A stretch of DNA of 64,000 nucleotides from Omphalotus guepiniiformis (lineage: Eukaryota; Basidiomycota; Agaricomycetes; Agaricales; Omphalotaceae), in the NCBI GenBank assembly GCA_028554645.1, contig JAQOOI010000022.1, positions 2,852,001-2,916,000 of the forward strand, read 5' to 3'. Position numbers and translations under genes: made by a program. How positions within the stretch are numbered: position 1 is the stretch's first letter; each line of letters begins with the position of its first letter. Below, piece by piece: positions 60,423-64,000 of this stretch. The notes below the pieces were generated by a model. It saw only the letters and a program-made list of their open reading frames with translations. It was not told the origin of the DNA and did not search any database.

Positions 60423-63400
60423 ATGTCCACTACTACTATGCATTTTGGTCCTGAATGGATGCGGACAAAGCACCAGGCTGCTTCACGCACCCAACCTCCT
60501 CCGTCGCCTCCGCCTGCAGGCGTTCCGGCAACAAGCGCGTCCACATATTCTTCCCTTGTATCTGCAGCTCCTGCGACGCAACCAGACAGCAGGGATGAAG
60601 CTCATCCTTTCCGATATTCAAAGGAAGAAATGCTTAGAATCTACAAAGAAGGCGGGGGCAAGGGTGGTCTCGGCCTGGAAGTCGAAAGATGGGAAGGAGT
60701 GGTCCGAGAAGTAGGTACCGATCCAGTGGGATTGCGAGAAATGGATGAAGCAGAGAAGAAGGTGAGCATTTCCGTACTTTTATTGTACTCTAGTTTTTTT
60801 TCATTTTGTGGAACCAGCTTTTTGCAAGTCCACTGAATTCTGATCTGCGTCGCCGCCAATCCAACGATTATCTCCATCTCAATATGCAGAATGTTGACCG
60901 ACCTCGTTTGAATCATGCAAATTCTGGAGCTGGAACTGGTAGTCCGCTTAGAGAGCGATATAGCGGCTTAATGTCGCGAAGACGAGACAGTACGGGTACG
61001 TCACTACTTCTCTTTCTCTCATTCCTGATATTGAAAGAAAAACATCATAAAAGAACTTCCACCTCTGACACCACGCAAATTATCTTTAACTGGCCAAACA
61101 CCACTCATGTCTCCTCGTGACACCGGTCTTCCTTCGCCTCGCGGCCGGCTAGCCCATTCATCGGGTTTTGACGGAGTCCTGAATAGCGGTGATTCGTGGG
61201 TTGCTCGTCGCAGAGCCTCTGAAGGACTCACAAAGGTTACTGCTGTATCTGCTCGAGAGCTAGACGAAGAAAACAACGGGCTGAAGATTAGGGAGGAAGA
61301 GGAGGAGAACAATCCTGAACCAGACCCAAAGCCGGACCCTCAACACGACTCCAACGAAGTCGATTCCTTCTCTTCGAGTGCAATTCCCGCCAATCGTTCC
61401 GAGATTATTGAAACGGGAATGGCCCAGCTCTCCGTGGAGGTACCCAGCAATCAGATTGTATCACATCCATCACCTGGCGGCACTTCTGCGTTAGGGCCCC
61501 CTCCTGGAATCGTTGATTTAGCAAGTGTTGAATGGTCATATCTGGATCCGCAAGGTCAAATACAAGGTATGCAATCCGCATATGCTCGTGTTGATAGAGT
61601 ATTAACGGTCATGAATTTCTGCACAGGTCCCTTCCGTGCAGATTTGATGCAGAAATGGCACGACGATGGGTATTTTGTACCAGAGCTATTGATGAAACGC
61701 ACCACGTTCGATACTGAATGGATTCCTGTTGGAGAGCTCGCACGACGTGCTGGAGGAGGGAAAGTGTTTCTCACTCCCCTTCCTCCGTCGATTCCTCCTG
61801 GTCTCGCACGGCGTACTGATTCTCCCTTCTCATACTCAACTGACCAAAATGCATTTGCCAACGGGCCGTACCAACCATCACCTATACGTTCTCTCCGCAG
61901 CTCAACTCTGGATTCATACCTTGGTACAGGCTCTAATCATTCGGACTCTCCAGCCTCGTCATTTGGTGCCGGGAGGTTTGGCAATGGATCTCCCGACCCT
62001 TCTGCATTCGGAGGCAGAGCAAGTCAATATGCCGTTGGAGAAATAGGTGGTCGACTTGGAGGCTATTCTCTTGCGGGCGGTGAAGCTTCGCCAGCTCTAT
62101 CTGGGAGAGGAGCGCCTTTCGGTACCCCTCCTGTGGAGTACCGATCTCCTGGCTTTGGTAATGTTATCCAAGGAAGAGGTGGATCGCTAGATACCGGTTA
62201 TGGGATGAATGGTGGCTTTGGTTCCCCAGTCAGTCCATGGCCACCGACCACTACAGCCCTTGACGTTCTTAACGCCGGACGTAGTATTGCTGAACCGATA
62301 TCGTATCAAAATAGCTTCAACAGTCTTGTTACTTCGAACGGTTCATCGCTTGTGGAGACAGCAGATACTAACGGATTCCATGGCTCGTTTGGGACCCCTG
62401 GAGAACAAACCTTGGCTACTCGCAACCTCGGAGGAATTGTGTATCCTGACCCGTCTTCATCATCGCCAGCGACCCATTTCACTACCACACAACAGATCCC
62501 TCCTGCTGTTACAGATATTCTTGAACAGCAGGCCGCTTCGAGAACACCTATGACTCATCAACCTGCCGTAACCGTCGGTGACAATGCAACATCTTCTTGG
62601 GGTGCTGTCGAATCTTTTGCAAACAAACGCCCTGGAACTTTTGATAGAACACACCCGACATCATCTAATACCGTCGCCACATCTCAGTCATCACCTTGGC
62701 CCCATAATGGGCGAATGTCTCGTTCTACTTCTCAGGCAAATGAGCCTTCGCCTTGGCTTTTGGCATCCCAAGGTGTCACCGATAGCTGGAAGGAGGAGCC
62801 GGAGCATAGTAAACAACCTGTCAACAGTCTAGGACACCACGATTCGCAACGGTTAGATGTTGTTCAGCCGGCCCCCAATGTCGCTGAAGAAGCACTTCCT
62901 GAAGCAGCTCCTCTTGTATCTGCGCCGGATGTCCAACTGGAACCTACACTTGCTACACCAGCACCAAAAGGGCGAACCAAACCTGTCTCCCAGAATGCCC
63001 AGCCTCAATCGCAATCTTCTGCCAAGAGTTCTGTAGTGCCTGAGATACCTCCGATTAATTCGGAACTCCAACAGGCTCAAGTGCCACCGAAAGCTGCGTG
63101 GGCGAAAGAGGATGATTCGAAGAAGACTGCTGCTACCAGCCTCCGGAAAATCCAGGATGCCGAAGCGAAGAAGGCAGAAGCTCGTAGAGCTGCTGAGAGG
63201 GAAAAGGAACGTGCTGCGCGGGCGGCTGCTCTACCGACGACAGCTACTGAGGATATTCAACCCTTCACTGCTTCTTGGGGCTTACCCACTTCTCAGGCAG
63301 GAAAGAGTGCCGGTTCAGCTCCTCCTAAGGACAGTGCAGCCTCGCCCACCCAGCCTACTGCCGCTCCCGCTCCCGCTGTTTGGACCAGTGCTGCTAAGCC

Positions 63401-64000
63401 ACCGGTGACAAAGAAAACCATGAAGGAAATTCAAGAAGAGGAAGAGAGGCGCAAGAAGACTGCGGTCAAGGAATCGGTGGCTAATGTCGCGGCTCGTAGG
63501 GGTTACGCCGAGAGCACGACTAAGGCATGTCTAATGATAAAAGAATGATTACAATACATGGATTGCTGATGAACATTCTAGGCACCTCCTCCCTCTCAAG
63601 GCAATGCTTGGACGACCGTGGGTCCCAGTGGTAAACTCGTACCTGGTGCTGGCGCACCCAGTCGGCCATCAGCCACACCTTCTGCATCAACTGGAAGCTC
63701 AAGCTCAATTGCTCGCACTAATGGTGCACCACCCGCTGCACGTCCCGCACCCACACCTGTAGCAAAGGCACCCTCTAATGGTCCGAAAGTGGATGATTTC
63801 CCTGTTGCCCCGTCGCACGAATTCCTTAAATGGCTCAATGACTCTTTGAAAGGTTTAAATAACTCCGTCAATGGTTAGCTAGTTTCATCGCCATCGTCCG
63901 TTTAGTTTGATACTGATATCCTGTTTAATCATTAGTTGAGGAAATCATGTCGATGCTTCTGTCTTTCCCTCTGGATCCCGATCCATCTACCACCGAGATC
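60423..64000 (+). CDS. GYF-domain protein (3' end off window)
   Basis: Exons 60423-60761, 60818-60995, 61054-61566, 61627-63524, 63582-63873 and 63936 to the edge; 982 residues visible. GYF domains bind proline-rich ligands (PPGF or PPGL types), and fungal members act in mRNA surveillance, translation repression or splicing. The N-terminus has FGPEWMRTKHQ and FRYSKEEMLRIYKEG, a 4E-binding-like helix seen in GIGYF-type proteins. The GYF domain (about residues 315-375) reads VEWSYLDPQGQIQG, then PFRADLMQKWHDDGYF and LLMKRT. A long Gln/Ser/Pro/Gly-rich region, a charged helix (DAEAKKAEARRAAEREKERA) and EFLKWLNDSLKGLN follow. The intron at 63525-63581 has a GC donor. The 60-bp intron at 61567-61626 is stop-free and in frame. 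Confidence 0.88.

Noticed and set aside
61107..63548. A single 813-codon exon for the GYF gene
   Set aside because: It reads through a 60-bp in-frame intron that splits the GYF domain; splicing restores the QIQGPF motif.

Overview
This window is eukaryotic nuclear DNA from a filamentous basidiomycete, most likely an agaricomycete. The signs are genes packed on both strands, many introns of about 48-60 bp, fungal proteins throughout (SPC7, PRP17, sterol C-22 desaturase, UstYa), an agaricomycete-type seven-helix membrane protein and a DUF6570/Helitron element. I assigned 26 protein-coding genes or gene fragments. All exon models come from reading frames and splice signals only, with no transcript data. 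I found no rRNA, CRISPR or convincing tRNA.

Layout. 1-2.8 kb: AT-rich Helitron replicase fragment with one in-frame stop. 3-21 kb: housekeeping genes COX19, a secreted glycerophosphodiester phosphodiesterase, RINT1/TIP20, MCM3, a tiny secreted Kex2-type peptide gene, PRP17, a Myb plus C2H2 factor, SGT2 and PRP19. 22-34 kb: an accessory block with an OPT oligopeptide transporter, a TauD/TfdA dioxygenase, a seven-helix membrane protein, a UstYa/DUF3328 enzyme and a multi-core secreted peptide precursor. 35-47 kb: ALG10, an unrecognised coiled-coil protein, an LYR protein, ATP11, a kinesin-6-like motor and a mitochondrial LEA-like protein. 47-56 kb: SPC7/KNL1, ERG5 (CYP61) and a second P450. 57.7-64 kb: an acetyl-CoA transporter and a GYF-domain gene that runs off the right edge.

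The most interesting system is at 30.4-34.1 kb. A 14-exon gene encodes a 153-residue secretory precursor with six copies of an octapeptide of pattern I-F-A-x-x-x-W-[E/D], most of them flanked by KR (Kex2) sites. It lies divergent from a complete UstYa-family gene carrying both HxxHC motifs. This is the layout of fungal dikaritin RiPP loci (ustiloxin, phomopsin, asperipin), but the core has no tyrosine and has an invariant tryptophan. Each repeat is encoded by a pair of microexons, a KR linker and a core, with alternating intron phases. A second, single-core gene near 12.4 kb shares the leader design.

Three conserved genes (PRP17, ERG5, acetyl-CoA transporter) each have one splice junction that does not fit GT-AG in frame, two of them in or beside short G runs. 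These may be assembly errors, mutations or unusual splicing. Four introns look like GC-AG.
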